DNA of 64,000 nucleotides from Planctomycetota bacterium. Its GTDB lineage: Bacteria; Planctomycetota; UBA1135. The position numbers were made by a program, and so were the translations under genes. The stretch lies in contig JAJRZS010000013.1 in the NCBI GenBank assembly GCA_024275135.1, forward strand, positions 1 through 64,000, written 5' to 3'. Shown one piece after another: positions 8,673-17,618 of this stretch; positions within the stretch are counted from its first letter, which is position 1; every line of letters begins with the position of its first letter. The notes under the pieces were generated by a model. That model was not told the DNA's origin. It worked only from the letters and a program-made list of their open reading frames with translations, and searched no databases.

Positions 8673-10810
8673 GCAAAATTCCGGATTTCACTTCGCTTCC
8701 CTGGCAACCGCCGCAAGTCAAAGATAGGCAGACTTCGTCCTTTACTGGAACTCCCATCTTGCGCCCCGAAGGTCTTGATGTGAAGCCGCTTTATCAAGCC
8801 TCGGATGTCCAAGGCTTGTCCTATTTGGATTCCGCTCCAGGGTTCGCTCCCTTTCTTCGTGGGCCTTACACCACCATGTATGTGCGCAGGCCTTGGACCA
8901 TCCGCCAATATGCTGGCTTCAGCACCGCTGAAGAATCCAATGCTTTTTACCGTCGCAACCTAGCAGCTGGTCAAAAGGGATTGTCGATAGCTTTCGATTT
9001 AGCCACTCACCGCGGCTACGACTCTGACCATCCTCGGGTGCAAGGGGATGTGGGCATGGCTGGAGTCGCTATCGACTCCATCCTCGACATGCGGATTTTG
9101 TTTGATCAAATTCCCCTCGATCAAATGAGCGTGTCGATGACCATGAACGGCGCTGTTTTGCCTATCCTTGCGCTCTACATTGTGGCCGCTGAGGAGCAAG
9201 GGGTGAGCATGAAGCAGCTTACAGGCACCATTCAGAATGATATTTTGAAAGAGTTTATGGTGCGCAATACTTATATTTATCCGCCGGCTCCGTCGATGCG
9301 CATCGTCGCCGACATCTTTGCTTTTACCGCCCAACATATGCCGCGTTTCAACAGCATCTCCATTTCCGGTTACCACATGCAAGAGGCCGGTGCTACCGCC
9401 GACATTGAGTTGGCCTACACCCTTGCCGATGGGTTGGAATATGTGCGTACCGGGGTCAAGTCGGGATTGCAAGTGGATGATTTTGCCCCACGTCTGAGTT
9501 TTTTCTGGGGCATTGGCATGGATTTTTTCATGGAGGTTGCCAAATTGCGCGCGGCACGGTTGTTGTGGTTCGAGCTGATGCAAGAGTTTCAGCCGCAGAA
9601 TCCAAAATCCAGTATGTTGCGAACCCACTGCCAAACTTCGGGGTGGTCGCTAACGGCGCAAGATGTCTACAACAACGTGGTGCGGACGAGCATAGAAGCC
9701 ATGGCTGCTACGCAGGGGCATACCCAGTCTTTGCACACCAACTCCTTAGACGAAGCTTTGGCCTTACCCACGGATTTTTCTGCCCGCATCGCCCGCAACA
9801 CGCAGATTCAGTTGCAGCAGGAGTCGGGCACTTGTCGCCCGGCTGATCCATGGGGTGGGAGTTGGTATGTGGAACGCCTAACCCACGACTTAGCTAAGCG
9901 CGCTCGCGAGCATTTGCGCGAGATTGAAGAATTGGGCGGAATGACCAAAGCTATTGAGGCTGGAATTCCAAAGTTGAGGATTGAAGAGTCGGCGGCGCGG
10001 GCACAGGCTCGTATCGATTCTGGACAACGAACCATTGTTGGCGTGAATCGTTATCGCTTGCCACAGGAGGAGGAAGAGGAGGTTCCAGTGTTGGCAGTAG
10101 ACAATCAAAAAGTGCGCGCTGCGCAAGTGCAGCGATTGCAGGAATTGCGTGCGCAACGCGACAGCGCAAAGCTAAAGCAGGCGCTTGCGGCATTAACCTC
10201 AGCAGCAAAATCGGGCCAAGGCAATCTTTTGGCCCTGTCCATTGAGGCTGCGCGCGCTCAAGCCACGGTCGGCGAGATTACGGAAGCCTTGGAGAAAGTA
10301 TTTGGTCGCCATCAGGCGGTGATTCAGACCATATCGGGCGTGTACAGTGGCGAGGTGGAGAATCCCGAACTCCTTGCTACCGTGCGTACCCAGGTGGAGG
10401 CCTTTGCGGCAGCGCATGGACGTCGGCCCCGTATTTTGGTGGCTAAGATGGGGCAAGACGGGCATGACCGTGGACAGAAAGTCATCGCCACCGCCTTCGC
10501 CGACCTGGGTTTCGACGTCGACATCGGTTCTTTGTTTCAGACGCCGGAAGAAACTGCGCGGCAGGCGGTTGAAAATGATGTCCATGTCCTAGGCGTAAGT
10601 TCTTTGGCAGCTGGTCACCTTAGTTTGGTACCGGCTTTGCGCCAAGAACTCGAACGTCTAGGCCGGCAAGATATTTTGATTGTGGTTGGTGGCGTCATCC
10701 CGCCACAGGATTATCCCAAGTTGCTGGAGATGGGCGCGGTGGCGGTGTTCGGCCCGGGAACGGTCATCCCGGAAGCGGCACTGGAACTGTTGGAGAAGAT
10801 TGCATCATGA
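8669..10810 (+). CDS. mutB: Methylmalonyl-CoA mutase, large (alpha, catalytic) subunit
   Basis: A 713-residue adenosylcobalamin enzyme. The N-terminal substrate-binding TIM barrel includes [19 protein letters not shown] and the conserved [19 protein letters not shown] region. The C-terminal B12 domain has the base-off ligand motif DGHDRG (His599), followed by GGVIPPQDY and a GPGT phosphate-contact segment. Length and order match the usual MutB/MCM-alpha. I chose the ATG at 8669, overlapping the mutA stop by 4 nt, rather than the longer open frame from 8603. The stop overlaps the meaB start by 4 nt. No methylmalonyl-CoA epimerase is in the window. Confidence 0.97.
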   Translation: MSKIPDFTSLPWQPPQVKDRQTSSFTGTPILRPEGLDVKPLYQASDVQGLSYLDSAPGFAPFLRGPYTTMYVRRPWTIRQYAGFSTAEESNAFYRRNLAAGQKGLSIAFDLATHRGYDSDHPRVQGDVGMAGVAIDSILDMRILFDQIPLDQMSVSMTMNGAVLPILALYIVAAEEQGVSMKQLTGTIQNDILKEFMVRNTYIYPPAPSMRIVADIFAFTAQHMPRFNSISISGYHMQEAGATADIELAYTLADGLEYVRTGVKSGLQVDDFAPRLSFFWGIGMDFFMEVAKLRAARLLWFELMQEFQPQNPKSSMLRTHCQTSGWSLTAQDVYNNVVRTSIEAMAATQGHTQSLHTNSLDEALALPTDFSARIARNTQIQLQQESGTCRPADPWGGSWYVERLTHDLAKRAREHLREIEELGGMTKAIEAGIPKLRIEESAARAQARIDSGQRTIVGVNRYRLPQEEEEEVPVLAVDNQKVRAAQVQRLQELRAQRDSAKLKQALAALTSAAKSGQGNLLALSIEAARAQATVGEITEALEKVFGRHQAVIQTISGVYSGEVENPELLATVRTQVEAFAAAHGRRPRILVAKMGQDGHDRGQKVIATAFADLGFDVDIGSLFQTPEETARQAVENDVHVLGVSSLAAGHLSLVPALRQELERLGRQDILIVVGGVIPPQDYPKLLEMGAVAVFGPGTVIPEAALELLEKIAS

Positions 10811-11787
10811 CCGAGTTTCCTTCGACCGCAGAATTGGTTGCTGGGATTCGTGCGGGAGATCGTGTGCTCTTGGCCCGTGCACTCACTCTGGTGGAGTCGG
10901 AGCTTGCACCACACCATCAACAGGCCCAAGAACTGCTGCAGTCCTTGTTACCACAGACTGGTGGCGCTTGGCGGATTGGCATTACCGGTGTTCCTGGGGT
11001 AGGCAAAAGCACCTTTCTTGACCAGCTGGGGATGCATTTGGCGCAACAAGAGAAAAAAGTAGCGGTACTGGCTGTCGATCCTTCAAGCCGGGTGAGCGGG
11101 GGCAGTATTTTGGGAGACAAATCGCGCATGCATCGCTTGGCTCAAGAGGCCACGGCATTCATCCGCCCCAGCCCCAGCGGTCAGACCTTGGGCGGGGTTG
11201 CCCGACGTACCAGAGAAGCGATGTTGCTGTGCGAAGCTGCAGGCTTCGATGTGATTTTTGTAGAAACGGTGGGCGTTGGCCAATCGGAAACGGTGGTCGC
11301 CGATATGGTGGATTTTTTTATGGTATTGATGTTGCCTGGAGCCGGTGATGAGCTTCAAGGCATCAAACGAGGCATTCTCGAACTTGCGGATATGCTCGTC
11401 GTGAACAAAGCCGATGGTGATTTCTTGCCCCGCGCAAAACGGGCGCAGCGTGACTATGCCAATGCTTTGCAATACCTCCAACCAAGTTACCGGGCGTGGA
11501 AGCCTCAAGTCGTATGCGTTTCGGGGCTGCATGGCACGGGAATTCCAGAACTATGGAAGCTAGTGGTAGAACACCGTGTTGCTTTGGAGGCGAGCGGAGA
11601 GTTGCAATCTTTGCGCCAACAACAAAACCTGCGCTGGATGTGGGCCCAAATCAAAGAGCGTTTGGTGGAAACTTTCCGCTGCCATCCTGCCATCAAAGAG
11701 CAACTAGCCGAGATGGAGTCAGCGGTTTTGGCGGGAACTCTGCCTCCGACCGCGGCGGCCGATGCTTTGCTGGATTTTTTTCATTGA
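10807..11787 (+). CDS. meaB: MeaB/ArgK-family GTPase (methylmalonyl-CoA mutase chaperone)
   Basis: A 326-residue G3E GTPase that protects and reloads B12 in methylmalonyl-CoA mutase. The Walker A is GVPGVGKST (residues 61-69). A family-specific [18 protein letters not shown] stretch follows, then [11 protein letters not shown] (switch II/Glu) and the NKAD guanine-specificity motif. The C-terminus carries the dimerisation helix region (AADALLDFF). Its ATG overlaps the mutB stop, so mutA-mutB-meaB form a translationally coupled trio, the arrangement known from other bacteria. Confidence in the function is high because family and context agree. Confidence 0.96.
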   Translation: MTEFPSTAELVAGIRAGDRVLLARALTLVESELAPHHQQAQELLQSLLPQTGGAWRIGITGVPGVGKSTFLDQLGMHLAQQEKKVAVLAVDPSSRVSGGSILGDKSRMHRLAQEATAFIRPSPSGQTLGGVARRTREAMLLCEAAGFDVIFVETVGVGQSETVVADMVDFFMVLMLPGAGDELQGIKRGILELADMLVVNKADGDFLPRAKRAQRDYANALQYLQPSYRAWKPQVVCVSGLHGTGIPELWKLVVEHRVALEASGELQSLRQQQNLRWMWAQIKERLVETFRCHPAIKEQLAEMESAVLAGTLPPTAAADALLDFFH

Positions 11788-11799
11788 TGGGGGACGGCT

Positions 11800-13203
11800 G
11801 TGAATCCATCCTTATTGTGGACTTTGTTGGTTTATCAAGTTTGTTTATTGGGAATTGGCCTTTGGGCATCTCGACGCACCCAGAACAACAGCGATTTTTA
11901 TCTGGGAGGACGGGGGCTTGGGCCATGGGTAGCCGCCCTTAGTTCCGCTGCCTCATCTAGCTCTGCTTGGACATTACTCGGTGTCAGTGGCGCAGCCTAT
12001 ACGCAGGGATTGAGTGCGCTTTGGTTGTTTCCTGCCTGCTTAGGTGGATTCCTTTTCAATTGGCTGTTGGTCGCGCGACCTTTACGCCGGGCGGCAAAGC
12101 AAACCGCTGCGGTAACTTTGACCGAGTACTTGGCTGCTGGTTCTCCTCCGCGCCAAGCCCGCGCCTTGGTGGTCAGTGCTTCGTGGATTATTTTGCTTTC
12201 CCTTTTGGTTTATGTTGCTTCCCAATTTCAAGCGGCAGGCAAGACATTTGCGGAAACCCTCGACATCGAATTCCACACCGCAGTTTGGGTTGGCGGTGCA
12301 GTGGTTTTGGCCTACACCATGAGCGGCGGATTTTGGGCGGCTTCGGTCACGGATATGTTGCAGGGCTTGGTTATGGTGGTGGCTTCGGTGGCGATGCCCG
12401 TAGCGGCCTTATTCGCCGTGGGAGGGCTGAGTGGCTTGTGGCAGGGTATGCAACAAGTGGGTGGTTCTTTTGCCGATCCCTGGGCCGCCAAACATGGCTG
12501 GACTTTGCTCGCCTTCCTCGTCGGCACCTTAGGCATTGGCCTTGGGTATCCTGGGCAGCCCCATGTGGTCAACCGTTTTATGGCTCTGCGCTCAGACCAG
12601 GATGTGCGCACTGGAACTTGGATCTCCTTGGCCTGGGGGACGGTAATTTATGGCGGCATGCTGCTGACTGGATGGTGTGGGCGCGTGCTATTTGCGCATC
12701 TCGAAGATGGAGAAACGGTGCTTATGCGTTTTGCTGGGGAGTTGTTTTCCCCGATTTGGGGTGGCATTTTCCTTGCTGCGATTTTGTCTGCCATCATGTC
12801 GACGGCCGATAGCCAACTTTTGGTTTGCGGATCGACCGTGGCCTACGACTTACCACGGCAGCGGCCAAGGCGAGAAGTTTTGTGGAATCGCCTCACCATC
12901 CTTGGCCTTGGTGTTGCCGCGATTTTCGCGGCGATTCAGCTTCCTCCTTCTATTTTTGATACCGTACTTTTCGCCTGGTCAGGTTTAGGATCTGCTTTTG
13001 GCCCTTTGCTTTTAGTGCGTTTGCGTGGGCATTTTGTCCACCCCACATGGGCTTTGGCCGCACTCTGGAGTGGGTTTTTCACCACGTTGTTGTGGGCGCA
13101 TTTTCAACCCTTGGGCGGAATCTTGTACGAATTGATTCCCGCGTTTTCTGTGTCTTTGCTGTGCAGTCTTTGCGGTGTGTGCCGGCAGAAACCCGTACAC
13201 TAG
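11800..13203 (+). CDS. Sodium:solute symporter (PutP-like)
   Basis: A 467-residue polytopic membrane protein of the solute:sodium symporter family with about 13 hydrophobic segments. It starts at GTG 11800, 12 nt after meaB and preceded by a GGGGGACGG purine stretch. The early DFYLGGRGLGPW motif and the core AAILSAIMSTADSQLLVCGS segment are typical of proline/PutP-type members. The substrate is not fixed by sequence; proline and other carboxylates are possible. Its place behind the mutase genes suggests uptake of a compound whose breakdown yields propionyl- or methylmalonyl-CoA, which is inference. Confidence 0.88.
   Translation: MNPSLLWTLLVYQVCLLGIGLWASRRTQNNSDFYLGGRGLGPWVAALSSAASSSSAWTLLGVSGAAYTQGLSALWLFPACLGGFLFNWLLVARPLRRAAKQTAAVTLTEYLAAGSPPRQARALVVSASWIILLSLLVYVASQFQAAGKTFAETLDIEFHTAVWVGGAVVLAYTMSGGFWAASVTDMLQGLVMVVASVAMPVAALFAVGGLSGLWQGMQQVGGSFADPWAAKHGWTLLAFLVGTLGIGLGYPGQPHVVNRFMALRSDQDVRTGTWISLAWGTVIYGGMLLTGWCGRVLFAHLEDGETVLMRFAGELFSPIWGGIFLAAILSAIMSTADSQLLVCGSTVAYDLPRQRPRREVLWNRLTILGLGVAAIFAAIQLPPSIFDTVLFAWSGLGSAFGPLLLVRLRGHFVHPTWALAALWSGFFTTLLWAHFQPLGGILYELIPAFSVSLLCSLCGVCRQKPVH
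13196..13201 (+). promoter_or_regulatory. Candidate -10 (TACACT) for the amidohydrolase
   Basis: TACACT ends 6 nt before the ATG at 13208. It overlaps the end of the symporter gene. Confidence 0.3.
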
Positions 13204-13207
13204 AGCT

Positions 13208-14077
13208 ATGCAAATTCCTCCTGGCGTGGTGGACCTTCATGTTCACATTCAACCATGGCAGCAAATTCGAGAGGCCCCGCGTCGGACCATTGAGCGGGGA
13301 AGGAGTGATGTATCTTCCATCCTCAGGTATCAAGATTCACCTGTCGAGTTTGCTCGTCATGTGCAAGAACAGGGTGTTGCCCGCGTTGGTTTAATCAATT
13401 ATGTCTCACCAAAGTTGATGGGGTTTGATGCTTCTTGCAACGATTGGATTGCTGCCTATCGCAACCAAAACCCTTCCGTATTTGTGGCCTGGGGCGGGAT
13501 TCATCCTGAGTTTTGTTCCCAAGTGCCAAGCGAAATGGTGCGGCTGTTGGATGAGTTAAAAATCGACGGCATAAAAATTCATCCGCCGCATCAAGAGTTT
13601 CGTGCCAATGCTTATCGCAGCATGGATATGCCAGCATTGGCCGAGGTCTATGCTGCCTGCGAGCAGCGCCAGGTGCCGGTCATGATTCATACCGGCACCT
13701 CTGTCTTCCCAGGTGCGCGCGCCAGCTATGGCAACCCGATGGACGTGGATGATGTCGCCATTGATTTTCCCAACTTGCCCATTGTCATGGCGCATGCAGG
13801 ACGGCCACTCTGGTTCGAAGAGGCCTTTTTTGTTGCTCGGCGGCATCCCCATGTGTGGCTTGAGCTCAGTGGCATTCCGCCGCAGAATTTGCCAGATCAT
13901 TTGCCGCGTTTAGAAATCTTGCAAGACCGTGTGTTGTGGGGCACTGATTGGCCCAGCCCGGGTGTGCATTCCTTGCGCCGCAACCTAGAAATTTTTTGCA
14001 ATCTGGAAGAATACAGTGATGCGCTCAAGCAGCAAATCTTGGTGGAAAACCCTAACCGCCTGTTTCCTCCCCGCTAG
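13208..14077 (+). CDS. Amidohydrolase-family metal-dependent hydrolase or decarboxylase
   Basis: A 289-residue TIM-barrel protein of the amidohydrolase_2 group, which includes ACMSD-like decarboxylases and lactonases. The metal motif is DLHVH near the N-terminus. GIKIHPPHQ, then MIHTGTS, then MAHAG and the late WGTDWPSPG supply the remaining His and Asp metal ligands in the normal order. No signal peptide. The ATG at 13208 lies 4 nt past the symporter stop and has a TACACT element before it; the frame is open further upstream (13175) inside the symporter gene. The substrate is unknown. Confidence 0.85.
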   Translation: MQIPPGVVDLHVHIQPWQQIREAPRRTIERGRSDVSSILRYQDSPVEFARHVQEQGVARVGLINYVSPKLMGFDASCNDWIAAYRNQNPSVFVAWGGIHPEFCSQVPSEMVRLLDELKIDGIKIHPPHQEFRANAYRSMDMPALAEVYAACEQRQVPVMIHTGTSVFPGARASYGNPMDVDDVAIDFPNLPIVMAHAGRPLWFEEAFFVARRHPHVWLELSGIPPQNLPDHLPRLEILQDRVLWGTDWPSPGVHSLRRNLEIFCNLEEYSDALKQQILVENPNRLFPPR

Positions 14078-14219
14078 CTGAGGCGGGGGTGGAAGCTTCT
14101 AACTTTAGGTCATGGAGTTTTTGCGCTAGGTGCAGGAGTGCATAAATGGCGCCGAACAGGATGACGAGCAAGAAGCCCAGACGCAACCAGCGGGGTTTGT
14201 TGCCAGGGGATGGCTTCAT
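14052..14219 (-). CDS. 55-residue single-pass membrane peptide coupled to the ROK kinase
   Basis: A short frame whose ATG overlaps the stop of the ROK kinase gene (ATGA), implying translational coupling. The product has a basic N-terminus (MKPSPGNKPRW), one hydrophobic helix at about residues 12-32 (RLGFLLVILFGAIYALLHLA) and a short acidic tail ending EETGG, so an N-in single-pass orientation is expected. The last 26 nt overlap the convergent amidohydrolase gene. No family is recognised. Tight coupling makes it more likely real than chance, but it is too short for certainty. Confidence 0.55.
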   Translation of the reverse strand: MKPSPGNKPRWLRLGFLLVILFGAIYALLHLAQKLHDLKLEASTPASASGEETGG

Positions 14220-15112
14220 GCCATTTCTAGATAGGCGGCCCCTAACAAACCAGCGTCGTTACCTAGGGTTGCCGGCAAAATAAGGAAGTCTTCTGCCTGT
14301 CGTCCAAAGCAGCGTTGCTGCAGCACTAGTCGTGCAGGTTTTTCCAGAAACTTCAAAGCTGGGTGGCCGCCACCGCCGACCAAAAAGACGCGCAAATCCA
14401 ACAACAAACCGACTTGGGCCATGGCTTCTCCAAGGCAAGAGCCTGCAGTTTGGAAAACGGCAAGCGCATCCAGATTGCCGTTGCCAGCAGCTTCCACCAT
14501 TTCTGCTAACGGCATGGCTTGCCCCATGCACTGGGCGGCCAAAGTTTCCATCGCCCGTGCCGAGGCAATGGCTTCCAAGCAACCAAGAGCACCACAGCCG
14601 CACTGCCGGTCATGGCCGACAGTGAGATGTCCAAATTCTCCGGCCATGCCCCCCGGGCCTTGGAAAAGCTGGTGATTGAGAATGAGGCCGCCACCGACCC
14701 CAGTGCCGAGGGTGATGAACAAAAAGTTGGGATGGTTTTTCCCTGCTCCACAGTGAGCCTCACCGAGGGCGGCGACATTGGCGTCGTTTTCCAGGACAAC
14801 GGGGCATGCGCAAAGTGCAGAAAGCTCGTCGGCCAGCGGAAATCCCGCAAGAAAAGGCAGGTTGGGGGCGTCTAAAACTTGACTACGTGCTGCATCAATC
14901 ACTCCAGGAAGGCCGACGCCGACCTGGCTTAGGCGGCCGTCTGCAGCAAGCTCCTTCAGCTTTTCCGCCATTTGCTGTACGCATAACCGGGCATCATGCT
15001 CGGTGGGGATTTCAATTTTTTGGACCACGACATCGCGCTCAATGCGGCCGAGTTTTAAGTTGGTACCGCCGAGGTCGATGCCAAAACGAGGAGTTTGAGG
15101 TGAAGAGCCCAT
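14216..15112 (-). CDS. ROK-family sugar kinase (glucokinase-like)
   Basis: A 298-residue cytoplasmic kinase of the ROK family that phosphorylates glucose or a related hexose with ATP. The N-terminal phosphate motif is GIDLGGTNLKLG. The sugar-site ENDANVAALGE and GTGVGGGLI follow, and then the ROK zinc signature around GHLTVGHDRQCGCGALGC, with three Cys and a His. The start chosen is the ATG at 15112, whose A is shared with the stop of the upstream M28 peptidase (TGATG). A longer open frame to 15178 exists but would overlap that gene. pgi and gpmI elsewhere in the window complete adjacent steps of glycolysis. Confidence 0.9.
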   Translation of the reverse strand: MGSSPQTPRFGIDLGGTNLKLGRIERDVVVQKIEIPTEHDARLCVQQMAEKLKELAADGRLSQVGVGLPGVIDAARSQVLDAPNLPFLAGFPLADELSALCACPVVLENDANVAALGEAHCGAGKNHPNFLFITLGTGVGGGLILNHQLFQGPGGMAGEFGHLTVGHDRQCGCGALGCLEAIASARAMETLAAQCMGQAMPLAEMVEAAGNGNLDALAVFQTAGSCLGEAMAQVGLLLDLRVFLVGGGGHPALKFLEKPARLVLQQRCFGRQAEDFLILPATLGNDAGLLGAAYLEMA

Positions 15113-16779
15113 CAGTAATCGATGCGTTGATGGAAAGGGAGCTCCCACGGGAAGGGCAGCGGCAAGGGTGCGCCCCATGCTGCTTGAAAGTGGGAACGGT
15201 AATCTTGGAAGGTGCGGGGGCCAGGGAGATTGGCAACCTCGCTGAGGATACCCGCAACAAAGGTGAGAATGCGAGCCATCCCTCTGTAGTGGAGGCGTTG
15301 GGGGAGGTCTTGAGGGCTGTGGTAGGCGGAATCCGCTTGAGTGTGGAAGGCCAACACCGGAATGCCGAGGCGATAAAACAAAACGTGATCACTGGCATCG
15401 AAGTTGGCTTCTTCATCGCGATGCAAACGCAAACCCAAGACAGAGGCTTGGACTTGGAGTAGCTTTGCAAATTCGGCTTGGCTGGAGCTGCCCAAAACCC
15501 AAAGCTCTTGGTTCCCACCTAGGCCGATACCCTCGAGGTTCAACATGGCATCCATGTGGCTGGGGTTGAGCGGAGGATGGCGACAAAATGCCAAACTGCC
15601 ACTCAATCCATGCTCTTCACCACCGAAGGCGACAAAGCACAAACTTCGTTGGGGACGATGCTCTGGTTGAGCAAAGAACTGAGCCAGAGCCAGCAGACCG
15701 GCAACCCCAGAAGCATTGTCATTGGCGCCAGGCCAAACTTGGCCCGCTGCATTGGCACCCAGGTGATCATAATGCGCGCCGATGACGATGGTTCGTTGTC
15801 GCTGTCTCGGGTCGGTTCCGGGTAGATAACCAATCACATTCCAACTTTGGCTTTGGGCTTGCGGCTCCAGTTGAATGCGCAGGGAGGCCGTGGTTCGCAA
15901 AGAAAAAGGCGATAACTTGGTAGCTGGATATTGGAGTTGCCGCCAACAGTCTTGCCACGACCAGGGGCTATTGGCGAAGGCAGCTTGCAATACGCTGGCA
16001 TTGCCGTAAATCACGGGAATCGACGCTCCCAGAGGTGCTTCCGCTTGAGCTTGGAAAAACAAAAAATCTTCCGCATCTTGCCAGCTGAAGTTTTGCTGCT
16101 GGAGTTTGGCTTGCACTTCTGGCGTATGCAGCCGACTTTGGGCGATTTGAGGCAAGGGCGAAAGCGAAGGCCAAAAGAAGCGGCCGTTGGCGAGTTGAAG
16201 GCGAGGGTCGGCGGCGAAAAACGGCGGCTCGACGACGCAAACAGCAGCAGCTCCCAATTCTTGCAGCCGTTGCACTTTGGCGGCCAAGATTGCTTCTTGG
16301 GGGAGCTCAACACCCGATTCTGAGGCCGGTGCATAGCGCAAAATTAAGACAATCGCGTTTTGAAAAATGCGGGTGTCGGTAGGATCCTGGGGTAGACCAA
16401 AACCTGCAAAGACTAAGGGACCTTGAGCGAAACCGGGCGGGCTATTGGGATGGGGAAGAAAGCTGGTGCCCAGAGAGAAGTTTTGTTTGCCGAATTGCAG
16501 CTGGCAGTTTGCCGAAGAAAGTTGGCGAGGACGGGAAGAAAAAGATTGCAGCCAACCATGGGGTAAGGGTTGTAGGCCGCATTGCTGAAAGCGGGCGATG
16601 AGCCATTGAGCGGCGGCATGCTCCCCCCAACTGGCGGTTTTGCGTCCCTCCAAGGTTGAACTGCACAGGAAATCCACATCCGCATGCAGCTTGTGGGCAG
16701 AAAAAATGGGGTCCGAAGTGGGGGCCGTAGCCTCTCGTTGCCAACCCGGCAGCACTGCCAGCAGCAACGCCAACAACAC
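15112..16779 (-). CDS. Secreted M28-family metallopeptidase
   Basis: A 555-residue exported zinc peptidase. It starts at GTG 16779, directly after the M48 stop, and opens with a short signal peptide (MLLALLLAVLPGW). About 280 residues with a PA-like insert come before the catalytic domain. The M28 ligands are all visible in order: GAHYDHLG, GANDNASG, FGGEEHGLSGS, a DASDH near the C-terminal third and AYHSPQD. Such enzymes are aminopeptidases with two zinc ions. It is one of two M28 proteins in the window; the other (51306-52544) has a PDZ domain. It lies in a minus-strand operon M48-M28-ROK-small membrane peptide. Confidence 0.9.
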   Translation of the reverse strand: MLLALLLAVLPGWQREATAPTSDPIFSAHKLHADVDFLCSSTLEGRKTASWGEHAAAQWLIARFQQCGLQPLPHGWLQSFSSRPRQLSSANCQLQFGKQNFSLGTSFLPHPNSPPGFAQGPLVFAGFGLPQDPTDTRIFQNAIVLILRYAPASESGVELPQEAILAAKVQRLQELGAAAVCVVEPPFFAADPRLQLANGRFFWPSLSPLPQIAQSRLHTPEVQAKLQQQNFSWQDAEDFLFFQAQAEAPLGASIPVIYGNASVLQAAFANSPWSWQDCWRQLQYPATKLSPFSLRTTASLRIQLEPQAQSQSWNVIGYLPGTDPRQRQRTIVIGAHYDHLGANAAGQVWPGANDNASGVAGLLALAQFFAQPEHRPQRSLCFVAFGGEEHGLSGSLAFCRHPPLNPSHMDAMLNLEGIGLGGNQELWVLGSSSQAEFAKLLQVQASVLGLRLHRDEEANFDASDHVLFYRLGIPVLAFHTQADSAYHSPQDLPQRLHYRGMARILTFVAGILSEVANLPGPRTFQDYRSHFQAAWGAPLPLPFPWELPFHQRIDY

Positions 16780-17574
16780 CTAGCGCTCCAAGGCGGCGCG
16801 GTAGAGTTCCATCGCCCGAGGCATTAAGGCTTGCAGGCGTTGGATACGGGTGCCGGGGCTGGGGTGGGTGGACAGAAACTCGGGAGGAGCTTCCCCCCCC
16901 AGAGCCTCCATACGTTGCCACAGGCCGATGGCTGCTTGCGGGTTGTAGCCAGCATTGGCGGCGAGCATCAGGCCAATCTCGTCGGCTTCGGATTCGTGGT
17001 CGCGGGAAAAAGGCAGCATGACGCCAACATTGGCTCCAACACCCAAAGCTAGCATGATGTTGTTGCGCTGTTCCGGCTCCATATCTTTCATCGAAAGGGA
17101 GGCACCCAGCATGCCAAACTCCACAATTAGGCCGGTGCTCATGCGCTCCGCCCCGTGGTGGGCCAAAGCATGGGCCACTTCATGCCCCATGACCACAGCC
17201 AGGCTGTCTTCGTCTTGGGTGACAGGAAGCAAGCCGGTGTACACCGCGGTTTTGCCCCCAGGCAGAGCCCAAGCATTCACGGTTTCTGGCGAATCAATCA
17301 GTTTGAACTCCCAACGAAAGCGCTTGGCGTCGGATTCGGGAAGGAGCTGGATGGCGGATTGGGCAATGCGTTCGCCAATGCGACGCACCATCTCCGCGTC
17401 AGGGCCACTGGTGACGACTCGCTCGTCGGCCAGCATCTCGCGATAGGCTTGTGCGCCCATCCGCATCTCTTGGCCGGAATTCATGAAATTCAGTTGTTTG
17501 CGCCCGGTGCCTGGAACGGTGGTGCAAGCCAGGGCAGCAAAGCAAAGCAGCAGGGTTGGGAGCAAAGCACGCAT
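16780..17574 (-). CDS. M48-family metalloprotease, lipoprotein (LoiP/YcaL-like)
   Basis: A 264-residue periplasmic zinc protease with lipobox LAC (Cys17). The zinc site is HEVAH (His131 to His135), and the third ligand region is SRDHESEADEIGLML. The phrase NAWALPGGKTAVYTGLL is typical of secreted M48 housekeeping proteases that degrade damaged envelope proteins. It is the first gene of the minus-strand operon, and its stop is immediately followed by the M28 GTG. A TAGGAT element ends 9 nt before its ATG. It is divergent from gpmI with a 44-bp gap. Confidence 0.92.
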   Translation of the reverse strand: MRALLPTLLLCFAALACTTVPGTGRKQLNFMNSGQEMRMGAQAYREMLADERVVTSGPDAEMVRRIGERIAQSAIQLLPESDAKRFRWEFKLIDSPETVNAWALPGGKTAVYTGLLPVTQDEDSLAVVMGHEVAHALAHHGAERMSTGLIVEFGMLGASLSMKDMEPEQRNNIMLALGVGANVGVMLPFSRDHESEADEIGLMLAANAGYNPQAAIGLWQRMEALGGEAPPEFLSTHPSPGTRIQRLQALMPRAMELYRAALER

Positions 17575-17583
17575 GATGCCCCT

Positions 17584-17589
17584 ATCCTA
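17584..17589 (-). promoter_or_regulatory. Candidate -10 (TAGGAT) for the M48 operon
   Basis: TAGGAT on the minus strand ends 9 nt before the ATG at 17574, in the short divergent gap with gpmI. Confidence 0.4.
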
Positions 17590-17618
17590 GTAACAATTCG
17601 CCTTCTCGGCACCCATTC

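Noticed and set aside
8999..9634. 211-codon frame antisense to mutB
   Set aside because: Composition is His/Gln-rich as expected from the complement of mutB; no family match and no start context.
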